Assembly (NCBI GenBank): GCA_016215605.1
Contig: JACRJB010000014.1
Span: 1-64,000, forward strand
DNA from: Rhodopseudomonas palustris
Lineage (GTDB): Bacteria; Pseudomonadota; Alphaproteobacteria; Rhizobiales; Xanthobacteraceae
Length of the DNA: 64,000 nucleotides
Direction: 5' to 3'
The notes beneath the pieces are model-generated. The model had not been told where the DNA came from and ran no database searches. It saw nothing but the letters and a program-made list of their open reading frames with translations. Each line of letters starts with the position of its first letter. The first letter of the stretch is position 1. The translations under genes and the position numbers were made by a program. Below, in pieces: positions 54,242 to 62,783 of this stretch.

Positions 54242-55462
54242 TCAGGCGAACGGTGCCGCCCGCGGGTTCTCGCCGAGATCTCCGGTCAGTTTGAACTGGC
54301 CCATCATTCCCGAGACGGTGTCGAAATCGATCACCGCGTGATGGCACGCCGTGCTGATGTCCCGGAAGGCCCGATACACCGGGTTGCCTTCGTACAGCCC
54401 GTGCGCGCCGGACGCGGCGTAGAGGCGATCGATCGCGCGGCGGCACAATTCGACCACATAGGCGGAGTCCCAGCGCATCTGAATGCGGTCCGCGGCCGAC
54501 ATCGGCGCCTGATCGATCTTCATCAGGGTGTCGAAGCGGTCGCACATCTCGGTGAGCAGGCGTCGTGCCGCGGCGATCTCCGCGCTCGACTCCGCCACTC
54601 GCTTCTGCATCGACTGATTGGCGGCCTTGACGACGCCGTAGGGCGACACGCGCTTGGCGGTCGCATCGATGAAGGCCTTCAGGCCGCCCTCGGCCATGCC
54701 GAGCACGGAGCCGGACAACATCGCGGGCAGGCCGGAATAGACCGACAGCCGATAGGTCGGCGCCTTGGCGTGCGGGCTGAGGCCGAGGAACGTCGGCTGG
54801 GTCGGAACCTGGCGATGATCCGGGATGAAGGCGTCGGTCACGACGAGATCCTTCGAGCCGGTGCCGCGCATCCCCAGCGTGTGCCAGGTATCGACGATCT
54901 CGACGTCCGCACGCGGCACCATGACGTGATGGATCAAGTAATCGTCCGGTCCGGGGTCGGCCCGGCGGGCGCCGACGATGAACCACGGCGAATGATCGGA
55001 TCCGCTGCCGAACTGCCAGCGTCCGGTGAGGCGCCAGCCGCCGTCGACGCGGGTCAGCGTGCCCGCCGGCGCCAGCGAGCCGGCGACCAGATTGTCGGCG
55101 TCGCCTTCATAGACTTCGCGCTGACATTCCTCCGGGAACCGCCCGATGATGTAGTCGTGCGCCACGCACACCATCAGCACCCAGCTCGCCGCCGAACAGA
55201 CCTTGCCGATCTCCGCACAAGCCCAGATGTGTGCGCTCGGCGACATTTCGTAGCCGCCGAACTGCTTCGGCGTGATCATACGGGCGAGACCGGATTCGCG
55301 CAGGGCGTTGGCGGCGTCGTCGCTGAGCCGGCGCAGCTTGTCGCTCTCGTCCGTCGTCGCGGCAATCCGGGGCAGGATGGAACGCACGGCTTCCTTGTAG
55401 TCGAACACGGAGTCGGTCGCGCTGTGCGACGGAACCTTCTGCATGGCGGCTGCGCTGTTCAT
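54242..55462 (-). CDS. Flavin-dependent monooxygenase (acyl-CoA dehydrogenase fold)
   Basis: A 406-residue protein of the HpaB-C2/HsaA/DszC group. It has the acyl-CoA-dehydrogenase fold without CoA chemistry and oxidises its substrate with reduced flavin from the adjacent reductase. LVAGSLAPAGTLTRVDGGWRLTGRWQFGSGSDHS is the central beta-domain signature. The gene diverges from lysR across 132 bp containing the TTGA-N6-TCAA site. The substrate may be a phenol, N-heterocycle or organosulfur compound. Confidence 0.88.
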   Translation of the reverse strand: MNSAAAMQKVPSHSATDSVFDYKEAVRSILPRIAATTDESDKLRRLSDDAANALRESGLARMITPKQFGGYEMSPSAHIWACAEIGKVCSAASWVLMVCVAHDYIIGRFPEECQREVYEGDADNLVAGSLAPAGTLTRVDGGWRLTGRWQFGSGSDHSPWFIVGARRADPGPDDYLIHHVMVPRADVEIVDTWHTLGMRGTGSKDLVVTDAFIPDHRQVPTQPTFLGLSPHAKAPTYRLSVYSGLPAMLSGSVLGMAEGGLKAFIDATAKRVSPYGVVKAANQSMQKRVAESSAEIAAARRLLTEMCDRFDTLMKIDQAPMSAADRIQMRWDSAYVVELCRRAIDRLYAASGAHGLYEGNPVYRAFRDISTACHHAVIDFDTVSGMMGQFKLTGDLGENPRAAPFA

Positions 55463-55558
55463 CCCAGTTCTCCTGATGGGCCATCGACGAAGTAAGTCAT
55501 CACTCTGCTATCGATCGGCGTCACGATTAGTTTGCGATGCGTAACGATGTCGATCGAC

Positions 55559-55587
55559 TTGATGTAAGTCAAATTCATAGTCATAAT
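55559..55587. promoter_or_regulatory. TTGA-N6-TCAA box with conserved flank, lysR/monooxygenase promoter
   Basis: TTGATGTAAGTCAA (55559-55572) fits the FixK/FNR core TTGA-N6-TCAA and equally a LysR T-N11-A site. The flank continues ATTCAT and ATAAT. The 14-base string TAAGTCAAATTCAT (55565-55578) recurs exactly at 60687-60700. Confidence 0.6.
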
Positions 55588-55594
55588 CGTCCGT

Positions 55595-56536
55595 ATGAGC
55601 CGGATGAATGAACATCTCGATCTCAATCTGTTGCGCGTGTTCCTGGCGATCTGGGACCTGCGCAGCCTCACCGCCGCGGGTGATCGGCTCGGTCTGACCC
55701 AGCCCGCGATCAGTCATGCGCTGCGGCGCTTGCGCGAGCGGTTCGGCGATCCGCTGTTCGTCAGAGTGGCGAACCGCATGCTGCCGACCGATGCCGCGGT
55801 GCGATTGCACGAGCCGCTCGATCAGGCCTTCGAGTTGCTCAATCGGACGCTGCAGAGCGGTGTCGTGTTCGATCCGCGGGCGACCGAGCGCACCTTCCGG
55901 GTCGCGATGTCGGACATTGCGGAGGTGTACATTCTGCCGCGCCTGATCAGCGAATTGTCGCGGATCTCGCCGTTCGTCCGCGTCCACGTCGTTCCGCTGT
56001 TGCCGGACAGCGTCGTGAGTTCGATGCGGTCTGGAGAGATCGACCTCGCGATCGGCGCCATCAGTTCGCCGGAGAAGGACCTGATCAGTATCGACACCTT
56101 CAACGACCGCTACATCTGCCTGGTGCGCGCCAATCATCCGGTCGCCAAGTCCCGGTTGACGCGGGCGAATTTCTCGAAGCTGCGGTTCTTCTTCGCACGA
56201 ACCACGTCGTCGGTGTATCAGCTGGCCGAGCAATGGCTAGCGGACGAGGACGCCCGGCCGCGGATCGCCGTGCGCGGGCATTTCACCACGGCCCCGGAAA
56301 TCATCCGCCATTCCGACCTGGCTGCGATCTTCCCGAGATTGCTGGCGCTGGATCTGCATCGGGCCCGAGATTTCCGCCTGCTCGATCTTCCGTTCGACCT
56401 GCCGCCGATCGAGGTTCGGGTGCACAGTCATTCGCGGTTCGCGAACGACACCGGCATCAACTGGATGTGCCAGACCAGCGCCGCCATCCTCAGCCATGAA
56501 GGCGACAGTGGCCGAATGAAAGCGGATCGGCGCTAA
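55595..56536 (+). CDS. LysR family transcriptional regulator
   Basis: A 313-residue regulator. The winged helix NLLRVFLAIWDLRSLTAAGDRLGLTQPAISHALRRLRERFGDPLFVR is followed by a NodD-like effector domain (FRVAMSDIAEVYILPRLI). It is divergent from the monooxygenase it probably controls, and may also control the amidohydrolase-ABC operon that shares the promoter motif. Confidence 0.94.
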   Translation: MSRMNEHLDLNLLRVFLAIWDLRSLTAAGDRLGLTQPAISHALRRLRERFGDPLFVRVANRMLPTDAAVRLHEPLDQAFELLNRTLQSGVVFDPRATERTFRVAMSDIAEVYILPRLISELSRISPFVRVHVVPLLPDSVVSSMRSGEIDLAIGAISSPEKDLISIDTFNDRYICLVRANHPVAKSRLTRANFSKLRFFFARTTSSVYQLAEQWLADEDARPRIAVRGHFTTAPEIIRHSDLAAIFPRLLALDLHRARDFRLLDLPFDLPPIEVRVHSHSRFANDTGINWMCQTSAAILSHEGDSGRMKADRR

Positions 56537-56578
56537 GCGGCGCGCGGTCGGCGCGGCGCAAGCGCCGATCCGTCTGCG

Positions 56579-57553
56579 TCACTTCGTCCGGGGATCGAAG
56601 CGCGTCGAGAACGACTCCGGCGGCACCGTGTCGAGATAGCCTCCGCCCATGACGCTGTTCGCCATCTCGGCGAAGCGCTTCAGGGTCGCGATCGTGGCGT
56701 CGTCCCACTTGGTGGTGTAGTCCGCGAGCACCCGCTGGCGAAGCAGCTCGACTGCGGCTGGCTCCAGCCCGTACTTCTTGCCGTAGGCTTCGAACACTTC
56801 GGGATGGGTCTTCACGTAATCGAGCGCTTCGAGCCACGCCCGCGTGAAGTTGGTCAGCGTTTCGGGCTCGGCCTTGATGAAGTCGTCGTTGGTCGAATAG
56901 CCGATCCAGAGAAAATCGTCGCCGGTGCCGGCCTTGTAGGCGTCGGCGAGATTGCCGATCGACCGGTACTTGCCGGATCCCTCGAGCTTGGCGGCGAGCG
57001 GATCGAACATCACGGCGGCGTCGATCTCGCCCTTGTCGAGCAGCGCCGGCAGGAGGCCCGGGCCGGCGAACTGCAGGTCGCCGGTCTTGCCCGGATCGAA
57101 ATTGTGGAATTTGGATGTGATCACGCGAAACAGCACGGTCGCTGTGCCGGCCGCGCCGGCGAACGAGCCGACCTTCTTGCCCTTCAGGTCGGCGATGGTC
57201 TTGATCGGGGAGGCCGTCGGCACGATGACGTCGACGGTCGCACCGCGCCCGACCGGGAAGATCATCGTCACCGGCATGCCCTTGCCGCGGAACTGGGCGA
57301 TCGCCGTCCAGCCGCCGAAGCCGACATCGACATCCTTGCCGCGGATCGCCGTGAACAGCCCGTCCAACGTCGGATAGGCGCGATATTCGGCGGCAATGCC
57401 GTATTTCTTGTCGATCCCCTGATCGATCATCGCGCGCGACCCGATCTCGTTGAGGGATTGTGCGAGATCGCCGATCCGCACTTTGACTTGCGCGGTCGCA
57501 GCGCTGGTCGTCGCAAACAGAACGGCGGCGAAGAACCCTAGACGGATCAGCAT
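56579..57553 (-). CDS. ABC substrate-binding protein (SsuA/TauA/NMT1-like)
   Basis: A 324-residue periplasmic protein with a signal peptide (MLIRLGFFAAVLFATTSAATAQ). The NMT1 fold is recognisable from KYGIAAEYRAYPTLDGLFTAIRGKDVDVGFGG. Such proteins bind sulfonates, nitrate, pyrimidine precursors or aromatic acids. It is the last gene of a four-gene minus-strand operon headed by an amidohydrolase. Confidence 0.9.
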   Translation of the reverse strand: MLIRLGFFAAVLFATTSAATAQVKVRIGDLAQSLNEIGSRAMIDQGIDKKYGIAAEYRAYPTLDGLFTAIRGKDVDVGFGGWTAIAQFRGKGMPVTMIFPVGRGATVDVIVPTASPIKTIADLKGKKVGSFAGAAGTATVLFRVITSKFHNFDPGKTGDLQFAGPGLLPALLDKGEIDAAVMFDPLAAKLEGSGKYRSIGNLADAYKAGTGDDFLWIGYSTNDDFIKAEPETLTNFTRAWLEALDYVKTHPEVFEAYGKKYGLEPAAVELLRQRVLADYTTKWDDATIATLKRFAEMANSVMGGGYLDTVPPESFSTRFDPRTK

Positions 57554-57577
57554 ACTCGCTCCAATCGATTGACGGTT

Positions 57578-58396
57578 TCAGAGATTCATGCGGGCGGCGG
57601 TGTGACGGTCGAGGTCGTCGACCAGGTTTGAATGTGGCTTGGGCACGGCGACCGGTGCAGGTTCGCGTCCCATGCCGTCGCCGAACGCCTTGATGACGTC
57701 GCGGCTGAGTTCGAACACGGCCGAGTCGTCGTAGCTGCGCGGCCGCGCGATCGGCACCGGCATCTCCTGCTGGAACGCGCCGCCAGACATCACGAGAATG
57801 CGGTCGGCGAGGAAGCAGGCCTCGTAGGCGTTGTGCGTGACGAACACGATGGTCTTGCGGGTTTCCTCCCAGATCGTCAGCAGATCGGTGCGAATGCGCC
57901 GGGCCGTGATCTCGTCGAGCCCCGAGAACGGCTCGTCCATCAGCAGGATGCCTGGCTCGACACAAAGCGCACGCACCAAGGCCAGCCGCTGGGCCATGCC
58001 GCCCGAGATTTGATGCGGATAGTAGGTCCGATAGTCGGACAGGCCGGTCATGGCGAGATAGCGGGATTTCAACTGGTCCCAGCGTTCGGTGGGAACGCGG
58101 CAGCTCGCGAGCGCGAAGTCGAGATTACCTTCTGCGGTCAACCACGGCAGCAGCCGCGGTTCCTGAAACAGATAGCCGATCCGGCCGCTGCTGACGCTTG
58201 CCCGGCCCTCATAGACCTTGTCCAGGCCGGCGAGGACGTTGAGCAATGTCGACTTGCCGCAACCGGACGGCCCGAGAATGCAGAGGAATTCGCCGACCCC
58301 GACCTCGAGGTCGAGATTCTTCAGCACCGTGTGGGTCGCGCCGTCCCGCCCCTTGAAGGTCTTGCGCAGCGACGCGACGTGAATGGCCGGCTTCAT
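57578..58396 (-). CDS. ABC transporter ATPase (SsuB/TauB-like)
   Basis: A 272-residue ATPase. Walker A is GPSGCGKST, the signature ISGGMAQRLALVRAL and Walker B LLMDEPFSGLDEI. The start overlaps the permease stop by ATGA. Confidence 0.93.
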   Translation of the reverse strand: MKPAIHVASLRKTFKGRDGATHTVLKNLDLEVGVGEFLCILGPSGCGKSTLLNVLAGLDKVYEGRASVSSGRIGYLFQEPRLLPWLTAEGNLDFALASCRVPTERWDQLKSRYLAMTGLSDYRTYYPHQISGGMAQRLALVRALCVEPGILLMDEPFSGLDEITARRIRTDLLTIWEETRKTIVFVTHNAYEACFLADRILVMSGGAFQQEMPVPIARPRSYDDSAVFELSRDVIKAFGDGMGREPAPVAVPKPHSNLVDDLDRHTAARMNL

Positions 58397-59133
58397 ACCG
58401 CGACCTCCGGGCGCCAGGCGAAGATCCGGCGTTCGATCGGTTTCAGGATCACGAGCTCGATCAGCAGCATGATGATGGTGAACAGCAGCGTCCAGGCGAG
58501 CACCTGGCGCATGTCCGCGAGTTGATACCAATAGAACAGTTTGAACCCGACGCCGTTCGGACGGCCGATCAGTTCGACCAGAACCGTGATCTTCCAGATG
58601 ATGCCGAGGCCGAACCGCGCCGACGCCATCACGTAAGGATAGATCTGCGGCAACAGCACGCGGCGCACGATGACCGGCCGCGAGGCCTCGAAGATGCGCG
58701 CCATCGCGACCAGCTTGGTATCGACGTTCTTCACGCCTTCCCAGATGTTGATCGTGATCGAGGGCGCAGCGGTGACGGCGATGGCGATGATCGCGGCGCC
58801 CTCGTTCAGCCCGAACCACATGAAGGCCATGATGGCGTAGCACAGGCTGGGGACGGTCAGCCCGATCATCACCCAGACATCGAGCACGGCCTCGGCGCGC
58901 CGGTTCAGCCCCATCAGCACGCCGATCGGAACGCCGAGCAGCAGCGCCAGCACGAGGCCGCCCACGACGCGCAGCATCGTCATGGCGACGTCCGTCTCGA
59001 CGCGTCCGCCGGCGATCTCGCCCCACAGCACCTTCGCGGTCTCGAGCGGGCCGGGGAAGATCTCCGGCGGCAGCGTCAGGGACAGCAGTCCCCAGACGAT
59101 CACCGCCACCACCAGCGACACCACTTTAAGCAT
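58393..59133 (-). CDS. ABC transporter permease (SsuC/TauC-like)
   Basis: A 246-residue inner-membrane permease with about six helices. The EAA-like loop reads ARIFEASRPVIVRRVLLPQIYPYVM. It overlaps the amidohydrolase gene by 8 bases and the ATPase by 4. Confidence 0.92.
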   Translation of the reverse strand: MLKVVSLVVAVIVWGLLSLTLPPEIFPGPLETAKVLWGEIAGGRVETDVAMTMLRVVGGLVLALLLGVPIGVLMGLNRRAEAVLDVWVMIGLTVPSLCYAIMAFMWFGLNEGAAIIAIAVTAAPSITINIWEGVKNVDTKLVAMARIFEASRPVIVRRVLLPQIYPYVMASARFGLGIIWKITVLVELIGRPNGVGFKLFYWYQLADMRQVLAWTLLFTIIMLLIELVILKPIERRIFAWRPEVAV

Positions 59134-60517
59134 GGTTGGACATCCCCATCAGCCGAGCTTCCGGAAGCGTGATCCCCGCACTGGCTGCGCAGCGGCGCGC
59201 GACGCGGTCGACCTCGGCCAGCAGAGCAGTCTCGTCGACCGTCAGCACCTTGCGATCCCGCATGACGACGCGGCCGTCGATCACGGCATCACGCACATCG
59301 GCGCCGCGTGCGCTGTAGACCAGCGCCTTTTCCGGATCGAACAGCGGCGCGAGATGCGGCTGCCGAGCCTCCACGGTGATCAGGTCGGCGCGCTTGCCGA
59401 CTTCGATCGATCCGGTTTCCGGCAGCCCGATCGCGCGCGCGCCTTCCACCGTCGCCATCCGCAGCGCGCGCGCCGCGGTGAGGGCGCGCGGATCGTTGGC
59501 GGCGGTCTTGGCGGTTGCGCAGGCGTATTTCATGCTCTCGAACAGATCCTGGCCGCAATTCGCCGCCGCACCGTTGGTGGCGAGGCCGCAGGTGATGCCC
59601 GCGGTGAGGAAGTCCCTGATCGGCGGGAATCCAGTGCCCCAGAACAGTCGCGTCGGCGGATCGAACAGCACGGCGGTGCCGCTCTGCGCGAGCAATTCGA
59701 TCTCGCGCGGCGACACGTCCGAGCAGGCGATCGCCTGCACGTCGGGGCCGAGACAGCCGACTTCGTCGAGCAATTCGACCTGGCGGATTGCGCGACCGAA
59801 ATGGCGCGCGATCATGTTGTTGAACTCGGGCGACTCGGCGACGTGCATGTGTAGGGCGAGGCCGTTGTCGCGGGCGATCCGGCGCGTCTCGCGAAAGCCG
59901 GTCTCGTCGACGACCCATGGCAGCAGCGGGCCGATCGACAGCCGCAGACGGCCGTCTTCGCCGCCGTGCCAGCGCGCGGCGAGGCGGCCGACGCGCTCCG
60001 CCTGTTCGGCGGTCGTCTCGCAAAACCGCGGGTCGAAACTTCGTGCCTCGGTCGCACGCGCGACGGTGCCGCGAATGCCGCTGTCGCGCAGCGCGCGGAA
60101 GGCGGAGTCTTCGGGGTCGGCCGTCGCCTGCGGCGGCATGAAGATGTTTTCAACGAGACTGGTATTGCCGTTCTTGATGTTCTCGACGCAGCCGAGCAAC
60201 TCCGCGACGTACAGCGCCTCTGCGTCCATCGCCGCCATCATCGGCATGATTAGATCGAGCCAATCGAGCAGGCGCCGCTCCGGACCAATGGTGCGGCCGA
60301 ACGCCATGCACAGATGCGTATGGGAGTTGACCAACCCGGGGAGAACGATCCTGCCCGTGGCGTCGATGACGAGATCGCATGGCGGACCGGGATCGTCGCT
60401 GCACGTCCCGACGGCGACGATATCGCGCCCCTCGATCACGACCCGACTATCCTCGATGATCCGGTCGGCGGGATCCATCGTCAGCATCAGGCCGTGTTCG
60501 ATCGCGATGCGCGTCAT
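59126..60517 (-). CDS. Amidohydrolase/deaminase family protein with altered metal site
   Basis: A 463-residue protein of the AtzA/SAH-deaminase-like group. H66/H68 (NSHTHL) and H225 with E228 (HMHVAE) are kept. The next metal histidine position reads C265 (AIACSDVSP), and the catalytic aspartate position of the GTDGAAS motif reads N315 (ATNGAAAN). It may use another metal or mechanism, bind without hydrolysing, or have shifted ligands. As the first gene of an importer operon, it probably acts on the imported compound. Confidence 0.82.
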   Translation of the reverse strand: MTRIAIEHGLMLTMDPADRIIEDSRVVIEGRDIVAVGTCSDDPGPPCDLVIDATGRIVLPGLVNSHTHLCMAFGRTIGPERRLLDWLDLIMPMMAAMDAEALYVAELLGCVENIKNGNTSLVENIFMPPQATADPEDSAFRALRDSGIRGTVARATEARSFDPRFCETTAEQAERVGRLAARWHGGEDGRLRLSIGPLLPWVVDETGFRETRRIARDNGLALHMHVAESPEFNNMIARHFGRAIRQVELLDEVGCLGPDVQAIACSDVSPREIELLAQSGTAVLFDPPTRLFWGTGFPPIRDFLTAGITCGLATNGAAANCGQDLFESMKYACATAKTAANDPRALTAARALRMATVEGARAIGLPETGSIEVGKRADLITVEARQPHLAPLFDPEKALVYSARGADVRDAVIDGRVVMRDRKVLTVDETALLAEVDRVARRCAASAGITLPEARLMGMSNHA

Positions 60518-60680
60518 CGGCGCGGGCAGCCCGCCGGCTGCTCCCTGAAGTGCCTCGATGCGCAGAGGCCGATCAAGGAATCGACCGTCTGATTTGAACG
60601 AGCGCGACGCCGCGTCTCGTCACTGGATTGCGCGCCATCGCTGAATCTGAAGCGTCCATTCTCAAAAAATGGCCGCGTCA

Positions 60681-60709
60681 TTGACTTAAGTCAAATTCAT
60701 GGAAATAAT
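60681..60709. promoter_or_regulatory. TTGACTTAAGTCAA palindrome, amidohydrolase-ABC operon promoter
   Basis: A perfect 14-bp palindrome (60681-60694) of the TTGA-N6-TCAA type, followed by ATTCATGGAAATAAT. It shares TAAGTCAAATTCAT with the lysR/monooxygenase promoter, in the same orientation relative to a leftward operon (164 versus 97 bases from the start codon). Confidence 0.6.
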
Positions 60710-61063
60710 TCTCCAAATGAATTTGGCTCATGCGAGCAGTCCGGCTGCACCGGAATTTTGCTGCCTGCTGATTATTAGTTCAACCGACGATCAATACGGA
60801 TGCGTTCGCGGCCGAGCGGAGGGTCGAGCGCACTGTTCGGCCTCGCCGGGCGGCAATACGTCGCAGGAAGGTCGCAGATCAGAACGTTGTTAGCAATTGT
60901 CCTTGATCGGTCGCGCAGGATGTGCCGGCAGCGCATGCTGAGAGTGGAGCGCGATTGAGCCTCAATGGTCGCAGGCTCGTTCTGATGGAGAGCGTGATCG
61001 CGATGGCGGCTCGATGCGGTGGGACTCAGACTGCTGGCGTCGTCCTCGGTACAGCGCCAAACA
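60710..61063. other. Gene-free stretch before the TetR gene
   Basis: About 350 bases. Short frames are present, but none has a ribosome site or family match. I see nothing further. Confidence 0.4.
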
Positions 61064-61774
61064 TCATTCGTGTTGGACGTCGGGGGGCGTTCGTCGAACC
61101 TGTGGCCGCGACGTCGTTGGCGGACCGGAGACGGCGCCTCGTATGAAGCGTCGGACATGGTCGACGATGACGGGGTCGAGTTCGGTCGGCACCGGCGTTC
61201 CGTACACGTATTTCCGAATGGCGATGTAGAAGATTTGGCCGTGCAGACCCCAGATCGCCTCCTGCTCGAGTTCGGTGATCTTCGCACGTGACGGCGCGTC
61301 GGGATTGTTCAGTCGTCGCAACTCTCTGCAAACCGGGATCACCAGCTTGTCGCGGATGATGGTGAGATAGCGTCCGGTGATGTCGTAGGAGCGGAGGCCT
61401 GAAAACACGAAGATCCGCACCCATTCGTAGTTGAAGATGCGCTCGACATATTCGAGATAGAACTGGATCAGCCGATCTTCCAGCGGCCGCGCGCGGTCCG
61501 CGATCAGCGCTTCCCACTGCGGATTCCATCGGCTGACATAGACGTGGTCGTAGACCTTCTCGATCAGAGCTTCCTTGCTCGGAAAGTGCCGGTAGATCGC
61601 CGAATGCGTGATGCCGATGCGTTTGGCGAGTTCGCGCGTCTGCCCCTCGAAGCCGTGCTCGGCGAAGAACGCGATGGCCGCGTCGAGGATCGCCTTTTCC
61701 CGATCGGCCGATTTCATGTTCTTGCGCGCCGGCGTGCGGCGTGCGGCGGGCTTCGACGTGGTTTTCTGCAGCAT
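61064..61774 (-). CDS. TetR family transcriptional regulator
   Basis: A 236-residue regulator. The helix-turn-helix is at about residues 25-70 (KAILDAAIAFFAEHGFEGQTRELAKRIGITHSAIYRHFPSKEALI). The start at 61774 (MLQKTTS) is preferred. It is divergent from the molybdenum hydroxylase operon, with two GACCA-N2-TGGT sites between them, and very likely represses both directions until an effector binds. Confidence 0.92.
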   Translation of the reverse strand: MLQKTTSKPAARRTPARKNMKSADREKAILDAAIAFFAEHGFEGQTRELAKRIGITHSAIYRHFPSKEALIEKVYDHVYVSRWNPQWEALIADRARPLEDRLIQFYLEYVERIFNYEWVRIFVFSGLRSYDITGRYLTIIRDKLVIPVCRELRRLNNPDAPSRAKITELEQEAIWGLHGQIFYIAIRKYVYGTPVPTELDPVIVDHVRRFIRGAVSGPPTTSRPQVRRTPPDVQHE

Positions 61775-61825
61775 GGAACGAGGCACCCCGGGCCGCCGCA
61801 TCGATTCGGGCGGCCGTTGATTTGA

Positions 61826-61887
61826 GACCAGATGGTAATTTTGTTGACAGGCAATTCAACTCCCCCCATGCTTGAGACCAATTGGTC
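61826..61887. promoter_or_regulatory. Paired TetR operators flanking a TTGACA box
   Basis: GACCAATTGGTC (61876-61887) is a perfect 12-bp palindrome, and GACCAGATGGTA (61826-61837) is a near copy exactly 50 bp upstream. Both are preceded by TTGA. A TTGACA (-35) lies between them at 61844-61849, so the downstream site would cover the start of transcription. Confidence 0.7.
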
Positions 61888-61919
61888 ACAAAAGCGACCG
61901 AGGTCTCGGGGAGGCGACG

Positions 61920-62783
61920 CTGAAGGCGAGCAACTTCGCATACGTCCGCGCGCGGTCGATCAGCGATGCCGTGGCGGCGTTCCGTGGCTGCGGCGGCGAA
62001 GCGCGCTATCTCGCCGGCGGCCAGAGCCTGCTCGCGGCGATGAATCTGCGGTTGCTGGCGCCCGACCTCCTGATCGACATCTCCCAGATCGACGAACTGC
62101 GCGGGATCGAGCGACGCGGCGACGACCTGCGGATCGGCGCGCTGACACGTCATGCCGAGGTGCTGACCTCGCCGCTGGTGGCGGAGCACGTTCCGCTGCT
62201 CGCCGCCGCGGCGCCGTGGGTCGCGCATCCGGCGATCCGCAACAAGGGCACGTTCGGCGGCTCGATCGCCTTCGCCGATCCCGCGTCGGAATTTCCCGCG
62301 GTCGCGCTGGCACTGAATGCGCGGATCGAACTCGACAACGGCGAGCAGCGCCGCCTCGTCGCAGCCGAAGACTTCTTTCGGGACCTGTACGAGACCGCCG
62401 CCGCCCCCGTCGAGATCGTCAGCGCGGTGTATTTCCCGGCCGCCGGCGCGAATGATCGCTTCGCCTTCGACGAGCTGGCGCGTCGTCGCGGCGACTACGC
62501 CATCGTCGGCACGGCGATCGCTGCGCGTTTTTCCAGTGAGGCGGTCGACAGCATTCGGATTGCGTTGTTCTCTGTCGGCGCGACGCCGGTCCTGGCGCGC
62601 GATGCCGCCGCCGTGCTCGAGCGAACACGGCTCGGCGACGACGATATTGCGGCAGCGCAACGCGCACTCGCCGGGGAATTGTCGCCGAGCGAGGATGCGC
62701 AGGTCTCGTCGGAGACCCGGCTGCATCTCGCATCGGTGTTGCTGAAGCGACAACTGCACAAGCTGCGGGAGGGCGCGCGATGA
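61920..62783 (+). CDS. FAD-binding subunit of a molybdenum hydroxylase (CoxM-like)
   Basis: A 287-residue FAD subunit. GGEARYLAGGQSLLAAMNLRLL and HPAIRNKGTFGGSIAFADPASEFPA are the two FAD-binding motifs of the CO dehydrogenase/xanthine dehydrogenase medium subunit. The family N-terminus MKAxxFxYVRA aligns with a CTG codon at 61920, which has GGGGAGG just upstream, so a rare CUG start is likely. A TTG at 61872 is the alternative. It overlaps the iron-sulfur subunit by ATGA. Confidence 0.9.
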   Translation: MKASNFAYVRARSISDAVAAFRGCGGEARYLAGGQSLLAAMNLRLLAPDLLIDISQIDELRGIERRGDDLRIGALTRHAEVLTSPLVAEHVPLLAAAAPWVAHPAIRNKGTFGGSIAFADPASEFPAVALALNARIELDNGEQRRLVAAEDFFRDLYETAAAPVEIVSAVYFPAAGANDRFAFDELARRRGDYAIVGTAIAARFSSEAVDSIRIALFSVGATPVLARDAAAVLERTRLGDDDIAAAQRALAGELSPSEDAQVSSETRLHLASVLLKRQLHKLREGAR

